Below, in pieces: positions 10,901 to 19,388 of a stretch of 64,000 nt of DNA. The position numbers and the translations under genes were made by a program. Below the pieces are notes generated by a model that ran no database searches, was not told the origin of the DNA, and worked only from the letters and a program-made list of their open reading frames with translations. Source of the DNA: an uncultured Dysgonomonas sp. (GTDB lineage: Bacteria > Bacteroidota > Bacteroidia > Bacteroidales > Dysgonomonadaceae); NCBI GenBank assembly GCA_937995835.1, contig CALKIV010000026.1:116758-180757 (forward strand), written 5' to 3'. Numbering within the stretch: position 1 is the stretch's first letter; every line of letters begins with the position of its first letter.

Positions 10901-11053
10901 TCCTTTAGCTCCATCAACTTGGATGGCAACACCAATTAACTCTTCGTTGGTCACAGCATCAGTTACTTTTCCCGATACTGTTATTGTTTCTTGCGCATGG
11001 GCAAAAACCAACACAAAGAGTGCTGAGAATAAGATTAATATTCGATGTTTCAT
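7961..11053 (-). CDS. SusC/RagA-family TonB-dependent glycan transporter (PUL 1)
   Basis: 1030 residues. A signal peptide (ending FAHAQ) is followed by a carboxypeptidase-D-like regulatory domain (~22-105, 'VSGKVTDAVTNEELIGVAIQ'), a TonB-box-like stretch ('LDEFVVVGYTTQKK'), the plug (~115-235, 'DQALQGRVSGVQV', 'VRVRGVSSI', 'PLYIIDG', 'LKDASTTAIYGSRGANGV') and a long beta barrel ending 'KSYTVGLNLTF' with the terminal Phe. Takes up oligosaccharides across the outer membrane using TonB energy, in complex with the SusD encoded next. Located mid-operon, 29 bp after the enzyme-candidate lipoprotein, which is unusual: SusC is normally the first gene of a PUL operon. Confidence 0.96.
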   Translation of the reverse strand: MKHRILILFSALFVLVFAHAQETITVSGKVTDAVTNEELIGVAIQVDGAKGVGTITDFEGNFKLDKLSPNAVLSVSYIGFKTTQVNVNGQTQLQIALESSVTELDEFVVVGYTTQKKRDVLGALNKVNGKDLAIVPVASADQALQGRVSGVQVSSATGAPGGGTSVRVRGVSSIQLSNEPLYIIDGVQIEGGLNSISPSDIENITVLKDASTTAIYGSRGANGIVLITTKSGQKGNAKISYNGQYGIQKASNIIDMVNTNDYITLYNEAARTDNAMLNSVKRPLLEGDYLDGLANVNHLKSIFRTARIQSHELSVSGGGEKSTYRVSGSIFDQEGIIKGSDYIKGNVRANLKSEVKSWLTTDFSITGSVSKTNSVPSSGDGFQNSEGPSVVRYAMFRNPGIPIYNADGNFVDLPSEYFGDPIYNTFLSDGRNPIGQIANQEKKREEKDMVMSGAFTIKLPLNIVSKTVLGFDYKNGEYRTMNKQWGTNGNIDNPTTLNVERYDRYAWTANTILTHAITLGEKHNLSSMVGTEALRTNSKALSASDQHFADDNIVIGNGGKKENRSMGESMNAFTLASFFGSVNYNYDHKYYLAATVRHDGTSRFVGKNKWGTFYSISGGWNIDSEEFMKDVKFVDILKLRAGYGTVGNQNTSDYYPYSNRISPDYNYPFGDKSQQGYGQSKLGNPDLKWETNKQLNVGVDVAFLKNSLGFTVDYYRRKSIDMIMRATVPPSVGYVTPSDVNNGTMLNTGIDFEVFYRKDYKDAGFHVALNAGYLKNKVLEIDQMMSFGRVDTGIDATRLQNGYPVGSFFMYEMDGIFQNMTEVLTSPYQGANIQPGDVKYVDQNGDNIIDDKDRKHLGSAIPKFTTGLNLSGYWKNFDASCFFQGEFGHKNYIQVFHDIEGFYRGFGVTQRYFDNRWTGEGSTNKHPRASWAMKENNVKVSSRFLEDASYLRLKNIQVGYTVPNVKRLGLESLRFYVSASNLFTITKYPGMDPEMTVSANAQGEGDAAKGIDWGTYPNAKSYTVGLNLTF

Positions 11054-11082
11054 TTTATAGAAATATTATTATTTAAAGTTTT

Positions 11083-12795
11083 TCATTTATACGAAATAAC
11101 ATGATTGTCCACTTTCAGTTGTCCTCCTTCATTCACAATCTTGGCGTTAGCAGGTAGAACAACAATCAGACGCGCATCATCAGCAGGAAGAGAAATATCA
11201 ATTTTTCCACTTTTATTTTTGGCTACATACTCTTTTGTTACAATATCGAACAGATCTACAGCCGACATAGCTTCATAGCTAACTGTCTTACTTTCTGCAT
11301 AAGGATTGTAGTAAAGAAAATTAGGAAAAGTGCGATCGGCATAGAAGTCGGTTGCATTACAATCTAGTTGTAAGATACCTTCCACATTGGTCTCTTTCAC
11401 AATTGCTCCAAGAATACCAACAGGCGAAGAGCTGTATACACTAAACATACTCTCCGTAGGATTTCCTTTTGCCCATTTAGGACCATCACCGATGGCTACA
11501 GGCGACACTCCTTTTAGAGATTCTTTGCCATAATCATCCACTTTTCTCAACCCTTCGTATGATACATTGTTATTTGTCAGATTTTTCAACTCCGGTGCCC
11601 ATTGATTTTCATCAGCAATATCCATAGGATAGAACAAACGGCAAGCATTTGCATTATTCAGCATCCATTTCCCTATTGCTCGTGCATATTGAGGTTCATA
11701 CTTGGTAAGCGCAACAAATGGCCAAGCCAGCTTCACACTATTCATAAAGAAGGCATATCCTCCCATATCAGTGATACTTCCTTGCAAACCACTAACATCA
11801 TAGTCGCCCCACTTGTCTACAATCACTCCCCAACCTGTACGGCTATTATTAGGATTGGTACAACCATCAAACGTCCAGTCCAATAGTTTTTTCACATCAT
11901 AGTTTGTACCTTCAGTAGCATTCAAATAAGCTGCTGAATACGCTCCTAAGGGAAGTAACACTTCATAGAAACGACTCTCTTTTTGATTCAACAAAGCTTC
12001 AATAGCGCTCTTGCTATGATTGAGATAACGTTGATCTCCAAATTTACGATAAGCCGAAAGCAATACATAGGCATGACCTCCAGCAGCATCCTGTTGAAGA
12101 GGTATGTGATTAACCACACCTTTCATTTGACCATAGTCGAAAAAAGAATAATCATAGTTTCCATTCAACACTGAATCAGCCTTCACAAATTGCTCTGCTA
12201 CTGTTCTCTGAATTTTTTCTGCTCCTTCCACACCAGGAAACACATCTGACAAGGCATAGAACAAGGCATTAGGAAATACATCATACCACCAATCTCTACC
12301 ATATCCTCCTCCTAGCATACCCACAGATGGAGTGGTATTGTTCATCACAATATTCCATCCGTTATCGGTATTATAGTAGTTTTGGATCATCTTCACATAG
12401 TTATATCCATCTTTATCGGTTTTATCTATACCGACCAAGCCTGCCCCTAACAATGCTGCTAAGGAGTTTAAACTTTCATGAAACTCTCCATTATTAGCGT
12501 CTTTACCTTGGCGCACATCTTTTACAGCTGTGTAGAGCCCAAAAGTATTCTGATTGATATTTCTTTTGCTTTCGTCTAACCAGATAAGACCGTTGTTCCA
12601 GTCAAAAACATAGTTGTCGAAAGATTTAGCTTTCTCTTCCCAATTCAGCATGTTGTATGGTGCTGGCATATTAGGCATGGCATCTATACGCGATATGGCT
12701 GTTTGTTCCACTTTCTCTCCATAATTAGTTGCAGTGGAACATGCTGCCAGTAATGCAACAGCTGATAGGATAATTATATTTTTCATTTTATTCAT
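11083..12795 (-). CDS. Lipoprotein of an uncharacterised glycan-locus enzyme-like family
   Basis: 570 residues with lipobox 'LLAACSTATNYG' (Cys19). Full-length homologue of the N-terminal half of the T9SS-tailed protein at 1649-5272: both open RIDAMP/RIDQMP and share 'GRDWWYDVFPNALFYAL', 'EGTNYDVKKLLDWTFDG', 'WGVIVDKWGDYDVSGL', 'AIGKWMLNNANACRLFY', 'GDGPKWAKGNPTESMFSVYSS' and 'NVEGILQLDCNATDFYADRTFPNFLYYNP'. The Trp- and acid-rich helical stretches suggest an alpha/alpha barrel followed by a C-terminal beta-sandwich, a common plan among glycosidases and lyases, but I cannot name a family. Its start codon overlaps the transporter's stop (ATGA at 12792-12795), so translation is coupled. An internal Met at 12786 is an alternative start. 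Confidence 0.7.
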   Translation of the reverse strand: MNKMKNIIILSAVALLAACSTATNYGEKVEQTAISRIDAMPNMPAPYNMLNWEEKAKSFDNYVFDWNNGLIWLDESKRNINQNTFGLYTAVKDVRQGKDANNGEFHESLNSLAALLGAGLVGIDKTDKDGYNYVKMIQNYYNTDNGWNIVMNNTTPSVGMLGGGYGRDWWYDVFPNALFYALSDVFPGVEGAEKIQRTVAEQFVKADSVLNGNYDYSFFDYGQMKGVVNHIPLQQDAAGGHAYVLLSAYRKFGDQRYLNHSKSAIEALLNQKESRFYEVLLPLGAYSAAYLNATEGTNYDVKKLLDWTFDGCTNPNNSRTGWGVIVDKWGDYDVSGLQGSITDMGGYAFFMNSVKLAWPFVALTKYEPQYARAIGKWMLNNANACRLFYPMDIADENQWAPELKNLTNNNVSYEGLRKVDDYGKESLKGVSPVAIGDGPKWAKGNPTESMFSVYSSSPVGILGAIVKETNVEGILQLDCNATDFYADRTFPNFLYYNPYAESKTVSYEAMSAVDLFDIVTKEYVAKNKSGKIDISLPADDARLIVVLPANAKIVNEGGQLKVDNHVISYK

Positions 12796-14036
12796 TCTGC
12801 TTTAGTTTCTGATGTTATTCGTTTACCAAGAGGATAAGAAATCAACTGTAATCCTCCTACAATTATCAATGCATACTTGAGCGCAAAGTCTTCCGACACA
12901 TAAAATGCCAAAAATATAAATAATAATAGACCTCCAGCCCTACCAAGAAACAAACCGAACTCGTGGCTAAGGATATAAGTATATTCATTACGCTTCTCCT
13001 GCTTAGAGACTACATCTATCGTGCGCATCATGATAGGGAAATATGCCAAATCGAATAATGGTTGGAAGATTACTTTACACAACACGAAGAGAATAACCCC
13101 TGTAGCAGAGAACATAATACCATTGCATAATGTTCCGGCAAAGAAAATAATCATTCCTCCTACAAAAATTTTCATACGATCTTCTGGTTTGGCTATTCTT
13201 CCTAGGATATAGACCAACACAGCAGTCAATGCACCACTTACACCTTGAATTAGTCCTAGTGCGCCTTCATCTCCCACAAGCTTGAGCACCAAAATAGCAG
13301 GTGCTGTAACAAGAAATCCTTGAACCATTCCTTTAAGTGCTGCTAAACCTAGCATTTTATTCCAAAGAGCATTGAACTTAAAGAAAATGAAATTCTTTTC
13401 TGTTGGGTTCTTGAAGTTACCTCGCCACAACACCCCACAGGCTAATATGGTAATAAATACCACGATCATTGTCACAATCTGATAAGCAAGATTGATATTA
13501 ATCATCATACCAAATACCTCTTTTCCATCGATCTGGCTAAGGAATGCACCAATCGCCAAAGGTACTCCGATAGACGATATGGAGAAGAAAAAAGATTCTA
13601 ATCCAAAGAAATAATTTCGATTGTTGTCTGTCGTATTGTTTAATGCAAGAAGATATCTATTGGTCCAGAAGAAGCCAGAAGCTGCTCCCATGGCAAAGCC
13701 CGCAACACCAAGTTCAACTATACCTAACGACTTAATGCTCATCATGGCAAACATAGACAACCCGCTGACCAATATACCTGCTGCATAAAGCACTTTTACA
13801 TTCACTTTCTTCAGCAAAAAGCCATTGACAAAGGAGGTGGAGATGATACCAACATACATCATCAACTGATAGTATGCAACCATCGATGAATCGCTCGTAT
13901 TACGCATCACATATGCCCCAACAAAAATTTCAACAACGGGTAGCACAAGCGCATAGAGCATATTTGTCATCAGCAAGACCCTCATGTTAGGCTCTTGCTC
14001 CTTGAAAAACAAATATTCTTGTTGTATTTTATTCAT
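12792..14036 (-). CDS. MFS inner-membrane transporter, probably for oligosaccharides
   Basis: 414 residues with roughly 11-12 hydrophobic helices ('MLYALVLPVVEIFVGAYVM', 'VLYAAGILVSGLSMFAMMS', 'GVAGFAMGAASGFFWTNRYLLALN', 'ALTAVLVYILGRI', 'IIFFAGTLCNGIMFSATGVILFVL'), consistent with the major facilitator superfamily. It sits 1 bp after the GH130 gene and overlaps the next gene by 4 bp. In other Bacteroidota loci the pairing of an MFS carrier with a GH130 phosphorylase imports mannose-containing disaccharides or oligosaccharides to be phosphorolysed in the cytoplasm; the same job is inferred here. The exact substrate is not visible. Confidence 0.85.
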   Translation of the reverse strand: MNKIQQEYLFFKEQEPNMRVLLMTNMLYALVLPVVEIFVGAYVMRNTSDSSMVAYYQLMMYVGIISTSFVNGFLLKKVNVKVLYAAGILVSGLSMFAMMSIKSLGIVELGVAGFAMGAASGFFWTNRYLLALNNTTDNNRNYFFGLESFFFSISSIGVPLAIGAFLSQIDGKEVFGMMININLAYQIVTMIVVFITILACGVLWRGNFKNPTEKNFIFFKFNALWNKMLGLAALKGMVQGFLVTAPAILVLKLVGDEGALGLIQGVSGALTAVLVYILGRIAKPEDRMKIFVGGMIIFFAGTLCNGIMFSATGVILFVLCKVIFQPLFDLAYFPIMMRTIDVVSKQEKRNEYTYILSHEFGLFLGRAGGLLLFIFLAFYVSEDFALKYALIIVGGLQLISYPLGKRITSETKAE

Positions 14037-14037
14037 C

Positions 14038-15084
14038 TTATTTTTTTAGAGATTGCAATATTTCTTGTATCGAGAAGTCTGCACTACAGATCACCTCGTC
14101 GCTGGCGCCATAATAGATCGTCAATTTATCGCCATCTACTAAGTGCCCGTTAGTGAACACCACATTGCCAAAGAAACCAGTTTGTTCGTATGCTGCAATA
14201 GGCTCCATGATTGGGTCTTGACTTCTTGCTAATACTTTTGTTGGGTCTTCAAGATCTAACAAAAGTGCTCCCAAGCAATAGCGATGATTATGATCAGCTC
14301 CATGATAGATTTCCAACCATCCTTCTGAAGTCTTAATAGGTGCTGCACCTGCTCCTACACGGGCAGAATCCCACATTCCAGCACGAGTGGTGGCTATACA
14401 TTTATGTCCTCCCCAGTGCAATCTGTCCGGCGATTGTGCAATCCAGATGTAATTACCTCCTAGTTCAGGGCTACTTGGACGATGCAAAGCATAATATTTT
14501 CCACCTATCTTCTCTTCAAACAAAGCACAATCCTTGTTGTGAGGAGGGAAGATCATCCCGTGACGGTTATAGTTTTTCCAATCCTTAGTATGAATTAATC
14601 CCACACCAACAGCCACCGGAGACACTTCTGTAAAGGTCAAGAAGAAACCATCTTCTGTCGTTGCCACACGGCAGTCTTCTATTCCAAAAGACTCCAACTC
14701 TCCCTCTCCAAAGATCGGTGGATAGTTTGAGTCCTCCTGAAAGTGTACACCATCAGTACTAGACACTAGACGAAGATACGACATGGTAGTCAAGTAATTC
14801 TGACCTTTATATTCTATCACACGAGGGTCTTCGGCATTTAAGTCTGGATCGCCCTCAGCAAAAGATAGTACTTCTATTTTGCCTTCCTTATTATAAACAG
14901 GGAAACTGATCACTCCATCTTTCTGAATTGGGCGTTCGGCAACACGAAGCAACAACCAAGTTTTGCCATCATATTTGAATACACCTGGATTCAACAAACA
15001 GGCTATTTCCATTCCGTCTATTCCCGGCTTCAGATCTGCTGGTTTCAACAATGGATTCTGAGGATTTCTTTTTGCTATGTCCAT
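14038..15084 (-). CDS. GH130-family beta-mannoside phosphorylase/hydrolase
   Basis: 348 residues without a signal peptide, so cytoplasmic. Five-bladed propeller hallmarks of GH130: 'NPGVFKYDGKTWLLLRVAERP' (~32-52), 'AEDPRV' (84-89, the segment holding the conserved catalytic Asp), 'GIEDCRV' (134-140), 'PHNKDCALF' (181-189), 'RVGAGAAPIKTSEGWLEIYHG' (232-252) and a C-terminal 'TGFFGNVVFTNG'. Family members cleave beta-mannosidic bonds, usually with phosphate to release mannose-1-phosphate; the 'LLRVAERP' string reminds me of the branch acting on beta-1,2-mannosides, but that assignment is tentative. It is the first gene of the operon, about 80 bp after the likely -7 element, and pairs with the MFS gene. 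Confidence 0.9.
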   Translation of the reverse strand: MDIAKRNPQNPLLKPADLKPGIDGMEIACLLNPGVFKYDGKTWLLLRVAERPIQKDGVISFPVYNKEGKIEVLSFAEGDPDLNAEDPRVIEYKGQNYLTTMSYLRLVSSTDGVHFQEDSNYPPIFGEGELESFGIEDCRVATTEDGFFLTFTEVSPVAVGVGLIHTKDWKNYNRHGMIFPPHNKDCALFEEKIGGKYYALHRPSSPELGGNYIWIAQSPDRLHWGGHKCIATTRAGMWDSARVGAGAAPIKTSEGWLEIYHGADHNHRYCLGALLLDLEDPTKVLARSQDPIMEPIAAYEQTGFFGNVVFTNGHLVDGDKLTIYYGASDEVICSADFSIQEILQSLKK

Positions 15085-15163
15085 AATTTCACGAGTTTTA
15101 TTTAATTATTTAGATATTAGATTGAATATTTCTCAACTCATGTATATTTGTCGAGCTTTGTAA

Positions 15164-15171
15164 CAAATGTA
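15164..15171 (-). promoter_or_regulatory. Putative -7 element of the PUL 1 operon
   Basis: The minus strand reads TACATTTG (consensus TAnnTTTG), about 80 bp upstream of the GH130 start. No -33 TTTG lies at the standard 19-22 bp (one occurs 15 bp away at 15187-15190), which fits an activator-dependent promoter. Just upstream, 15195-15220 holds an imperfect inverted repeat around TTCTC-AAAA-GAG that could be the binding site of the divergent HTCS. The rest of the 266-bp gap (15085-15350) shows no other recognisable element and lacks the TTAATAT heptad site found before the other loci. Confidence 0.5.
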
Positions 15172-15350
15172 TCTCTCAAGCACCTGCAAAGGGTGTACTA
15201 TATTCTCAAAAGAGTATACACATGCTGTAAAGCATATATATCTTTCTTAAAAGACATAAATTTTCACATTTGATTTTCTCTATTATTTTTTATGGCAGAT
15301 AAGAGTAGAAATATCTTATCTTTTTTCATATTTTTGATAAAATCATAAAA

Positions 15351-18300
15351 ATGGTCCTCATAATGCCTACTAAAAAACAGTTGTGTCTCGTCTTTTTTTT
15401 ACTTCTCTCTTCTTTTACTTTTAGTAATGAGATATTAAGACATTTGACCAATGCCGAGGGGCTAAGCAACAATTCAGTAAATTGCATTTTTGAAGATTCT
15501 GACAATACCATTTGGATTGGCACATGGGATGGATTGAACGCCTTCAATGGCAGAGATGTTAAGACATATAGATATAGTAGAAGTAGAAATTCGATCACAA
15601 ACAATGTGATTCGGCAAGTAATAGAGCAAAAAGAGGGTGTTATCTGGATATCTACCGATCATGGAATTAATAGATTTGATAAAAAGACTCAAACCTTTAC
15701 CAACTACTATCTGACTGCCGAAAATAATACACCTAAACAAGAACGTTCCTTTATTATCAATAAAACTAAAGATGGAGCCATCATCTGTTTTGTGAAGGGT
15801 GCTGGTCTATTCCATTACAATGAGGTGAAAGATACATTTATTAAGTTTGGTGAAGGCACTAAAATAAAAGATCTAGTGAGTGATCAAAATGAGAATCTAT
15901 ATGTTCTAGATCAAGATAATAATATTGCCCTATATAAAATCAATTATCATTCCACAGATTCAACGTCCTCATCACTATCTTTATCATATAGTTCCACTAA
16001 AAATATAAATCGTCTATTTATCTCAGAAGGGAAGCTTCTTTTCCAAGAAGATGCTTTAATAAACATTATGAGCAATGGTTCTCTGACCATTGAGCATAGC
16101 ATTCCTCTACAAGAACGCAAGACAGCATCCCAGTTATTCATCACAGATCAGATAGTATACATTAGCTACTTAGAGGGTGGCTGTACAACCTATAATCTGA
16201 GGACTAAAGAAGAACAAAAGATAAACCTCATCCCTGAAAACACTTCTGTTTTCAGCATGTACCTAGGAAGTCAAGATATTCTTTGGGTAGGAACCGATGG
16301 TCAAGGTGTCAGCATTATTCACAAAGACACTGCTCCATTTAGTACGATTTCATCGAGCTTTCCGGTAAGATGTTTTGAAGAGCTAGATACCCAACACATA
16401 CTGGTTGGCACTAAAGGTGGAGGTCTGAAAATATTTGACAAAGGAAACTCTTCCTTAGAAAATTTTTACAACACTAAAAATGGACTAATTTCAAATTCAG
16501 TATATTCTATCACTAAAAATCAGCAAGGGGATTTTTTCATTGGCACTGAAGGAGAAGGCATAAACATCATTAATCAGCATACGAAACGACTGGAAAAACT
16601 CGTTTTCTCTCACTCCAATCTTATACCCAGAGCTATTTATAGCCTTTATTTTAGTCATAAAGACTCTATTCTATGGGTAGGAACATCAGGGAATGGACTG
16701 TATAAAATAGAACTTGAATATATAAACAAACAATATAGGGCAAAGAATATCAAGCAGTTTTCATCTTCTAGCAGTTCTAACATAATCAGCAACGATGTGG
16801 TGTACTCCATTATCGAAAACAAAGAAGCCCAAGAACTGATCTGTGGTACTCGTGGAGGTGGACTTATTTTCATCGATCTGAAATCGGATAACATAAAAGA
16901 GTCACCCTTCTCAAGTGGAGGTACACACCTGATAGACAATGATATTCTTTCTATTCAAAACACTAAATCTGGTTTGTGGGTGGGAACAAGTTATGGACTT
17001 AATAACCTATCCATTTCTGAAGGGAAATATAAAATTCAAAAATTCATTCAAAAAGAACAGCTTGGAGACATCACTATTCATGGCTTATTGGAAGACGAAT
17101 CAGGAAGTATTTGGGTAAGTACCAATAATGGGCTTTTTATCATCAATCTGGCAGAACAACAGGTAGAGAACTACACCTTTAAAGATGGTTTACAGAGTAA
17201 CGAATTTTCGGATGGAGCATATTTCAAAGATAAAGACGGATTTTTGTACTTTGGAGGCATCGCCGGCTTCAACAGATTCAGAAAAGAGGAGCTGGTGAAA
17301 CGAGATTTCAATCCTACACTTTCTCTCAGTGGACTTAGAATATATAATACAAATGTAGAAATTCACGATTTTGTTGAGAATCAGATTCTGAAACTTGATT
17401 ATGACGAACGCTACCTCTCACTATCATTTGTCACGAATGATTTTATCGATAACGAAAACTGTGAATATGCCTATCGTCTTCTTGACTATTCAGACCAATG
17501 GATAGAGAACGGCAGCAATCCTACCATCGTATTTTCAAAGTTACCTCCGGGAAAATACAAGTTAGAAGTTAGATATACTAATGGCAATAAGGTTTGGAGC
17601 AAAGAAACATACAAATTGGGCATAGAAGTGGCGTATCCTTGGTGGCTGAGTGGACCGGCTATCCTTGCCTACCTCATCCTTTTTTCTATCATTGTTTATG
17701 TTGTACAGGCAATCATCAAGGGTAGAATCAGGCTCAATCGCCAAATTATGATAGAACAAATAGAGAAACAGCACCAACAACGAGAACATGAATCGAAGTT
17801 GAACTTCTTTACCAATGTAGCACATGAATTTTTCACCCCTCTGACTCTGATTTATGGGCCAGCAGAACATCTTCTTGAAAGACGAAATTTAGATAGCTAT
17901 TCCAGAAGATATATCCAGATTATAAAAAACAATGTGGAGCGAATGCAAAAGCTCATTACTGAACTGATGGAATTTCGCAAAGCGAAGTCGGGTTATACCT
18001 CTATTTATCTGGAAGATATAAACGTACAACTCTTGATGAACTATATTTCTGACAATTATATGGATATGTCGGAAGTCAATAGCATCGATTTCAAGGTAGA
18101 GGTTGACGAAGTGTCCACCCTCCATTCTGATAGAGAAATATTGGAAAAGATATTATTCAATCTATTCTCTAATGCTTTTAAATACACTCCTGCAAGAGGT
18201 TATATTCATGTTAAGGTGTGGCAAGATGAGGAAACGAATACACTTAACTTAAAAATAAAAAATTCAGGCAAGGGATTGAATGAAAGACAAATGGAAGAAA

Positions 18301-19319
18301 TATTTGACAAATTTAAAATATTCGATACTCCTCAACAGCAAAATGCACTAAGTACGGGAGTCGGACTCAATTTCACTAGAAGCCTAGTAGAATTGCTTGG
18401 AGGGGAAATCAATGTAGCAAGTGACAACGGAAGCTATGTAGAGTTTTCATTGCAAATTCCTCCTGTAGAAAAACAAACGAGCGAACAGGTAGAAGAAATT
18501 CAAGAGGAAGTAAACCCACAAAAGGTCACCACTGCCCCATCACGTAATGATGTCACAATACTGATTGTGGAAGATGAACAAAATATCAGAGAATTGCTAA
18601 AGGATATTCTTGCAGTAGCATCTTACCACATTTTAGAGGCCGAAGATGGCAAAGAGGCACTAAAAATTGTGGAGCAAAATTTGCCAGACATCATCATCAG
18701 TGATATACTGATGCCAAATATTGATGGTATTAGTCTGATCAACAAGTTGCGTGCTGATGCAAAGACAATGCACATCCCCATCATCACAATATCTGCAAAA
18801 AATGCAATTGAGGATCAGATAAAAGCTTATGAACATGGTTCGGATATGTATATTACCAAACCATTTCATCCAAGGCACATCCTATCGACAGTGGAAAATT
18901 TGCTTGAAAAACAATCTATTCTGAAAGACTATTTCAGATCTAGCATTTCATCTGTCACGCTGGTGGATGGCGTAGAGATGCACAAAGAAGATGAAATACT
19001 TCTGGTGGATATTGTAAACTTTGTGGAAAAGAATATTGATGACGAAAAACTGAATCCCAATGCTATTGCTGAATTTTTAGGGATCAGCAAAGCATCTCTA
19101 TATCGAAAGCTGAAAGATTTGACCAATAAAACGCCGAGTGAGTTTGTTCGCTCCATCCGACTAGAGCATTCTGCACAACTACTAAAATCGACTAAGTTGA
19201 CTGTACTAGAGGTGATGTATAAGTCAGGTTTTAGCAACAAATCATACTTCTATCGTGAATTTGCCAAGCAGTATGACATGTCGCCAAAGGAATATAGAGA
19301 TAGCCTGACAAAAAGTTAG
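15351..19319 (+). CDS. Hybrid two-component system regulator (HTCS)
   Basis: 1322 residues with sensor, kinase, receiver and DNA-binding domain in one chain. A signal peptide leads to repeated propeller blades of the 'DNTIWIGTWDGLNAF', 'ILWVGTDGQGVSI', 'GLWVGTSYGLNNL', 'SIWVSTNNGLFI' type (~25-670, two periplasmic propellers), a Y_Y_Y domain (~680-760), a membrane helix (~765-790), HisKA with 'NVAHEFFTPLTL' (phospho-acceptor His825), HATPase ('LFNLFSNAFKYTP', 'GVGLNFTRSLVELLGG'), a receiver ('ILIVEDE', phospho-acceptor Asp1118 in 'ISDILMPN', 'ITKPFHP') and a C-terminal AraC-type helix-turn-helix (~1225-1320, 'SGFSNKSYFYREFAKQYDMSPKEYR'). The H-box reads FFTPL where most have LRTPL. Divergent from PUL 1, which it most likely activates on sensing an oligosaccharide in the periplasm. 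Met5 (15363) is an alternative start. Confidence 0.96.
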   Translation: MVLIMPTKKQLCLVFFLLLSSFTFSNEILRHLTNAEGLSNNSVNCIFEDSDNTIWIGTWDGLNAFNGRDVKTYRYSRSRNSITNNVIRQVIEQKEGVIWISTDHGINRFDKKTQTFTNYYLTAENNTPKQERSFIINKTKDGAIICFVKGAGLFHYNEVKDTFIKFGEGTKIKDLVSDQNENLYVLDQDNNIALYKINYHSTDSTSSSLSLSYSSTKNINRLFISEGKLLFQEDALINIMSNGSLTIEHSIPLQERKTASQLFITDQIVYISYLEGGCTTYNLRTKEEQKINLIPENTSVFSMYLGSQDILWVGTDGQGVSIIHKDTAPFSTISSSFPVRCFEELDTQHILVGTKGGGLKIFDKGNSSLENFYNTKNGLISNSVYSITKNQQGDFFIGTEGEGINIINQHTKRLEKLVFSHSNLIPRAIYSLYFSHKDSILWVGTSGNGLYKIELEYINKQYRAKNIKQFSSSSSSNIISNDVVYSIIENKEAQELICGTRGGGLIFIDLKSDNIKESPFSSGGTHLIDNDILSIQNTKSGLWVGTSYGLNNLSISEGKYKIQKFIQKEQLGDITIHGLLEDESGSIWVSTNNGLFIINLAEQQVENYTFKDGLQSNEFSDGAYFKDKDGFLYFGGIAGFNRFRKEELVKRDFNPTLSLSGLRIYNTNVEIHDFVENQILKLDYDERYLSLSFVTNDFIDNENCEYAYRLLDYSDQWIENGSNPTIVFSKLPPGKYKLEVRYTNGNKVWSKETYKLGIEVAYPWWLSGPAILAYLILFSIIVYVVQAIIKGRIRLNRQIMIEQIEKQHQQREHESKLNFFTNVAHEFFTPLTLIYGPAEHLLERRNLDSYSRRYIQIIKNNVERMQKLITELMEFRKAKSGYTSIYLEDINVQLLMNYISDNYMDMSEVNSIDFKVEVDEVSTLHSDREILEKILFNLFSNAFKYTPARGYIHVKVWQDEETNTLNLKIKNSGKGLNERQMEEIFDKFKIFDTPQQQNALSTGVGLNFTRSLVELLGGEINVASDNGSYVEFSLQIPPVEKQTSEQVEEIQEEVNPQKVTTAPSRNDVTILIVEDEQNIRELLKDILAVASYHILEAEDGKEALKIVEQNLPDIIISDILMPNIDGISLINKLRADAKTMHIPIITISAKNAIEDQIKAYEHGSDMYITKPFHPRHILSTVENLLEKQSILKDYFRSSISSVTLVDGVEMHKEDEILLVDIVNFVEKNIDDEKLNPNAIAEFLGISKASLYRKLKDLTNKTPSEFVRSIRLEHSAQLLKSTKLTVLEVMYKSGFSNKSYFYREFAKQYDMSPKEYRDSLTKS

Positions 19320-19362
19320 TGCAAAGAACAAGTCTATTGCTAAATACTTGCTCCTTGCACTA
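19317..19362 (+). terminator. Hairpin terminator between the HTCS and a convergent GH3 gene
   Basis: A 17-bp stem with two mismatches (19317-19333 with 19346-19362) begins in the HTCS stop codon and is followed by a weak T-rich stretch (ACTTTTGTT). It separates two convergent genes and may act in both directions. Confidence 0.6.
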
Positions 19363-19388
19363 AAATACTTTTGTTATCAGCGTCTTAC

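Noticed and set aside
15143..15150. TATATTTG on the plus strand as the HTCS promoter
   Set aside because: It matches the -7 consensus but is ~200 bp from the start with no -33 partner; it may be chance in AT-rich DNA.
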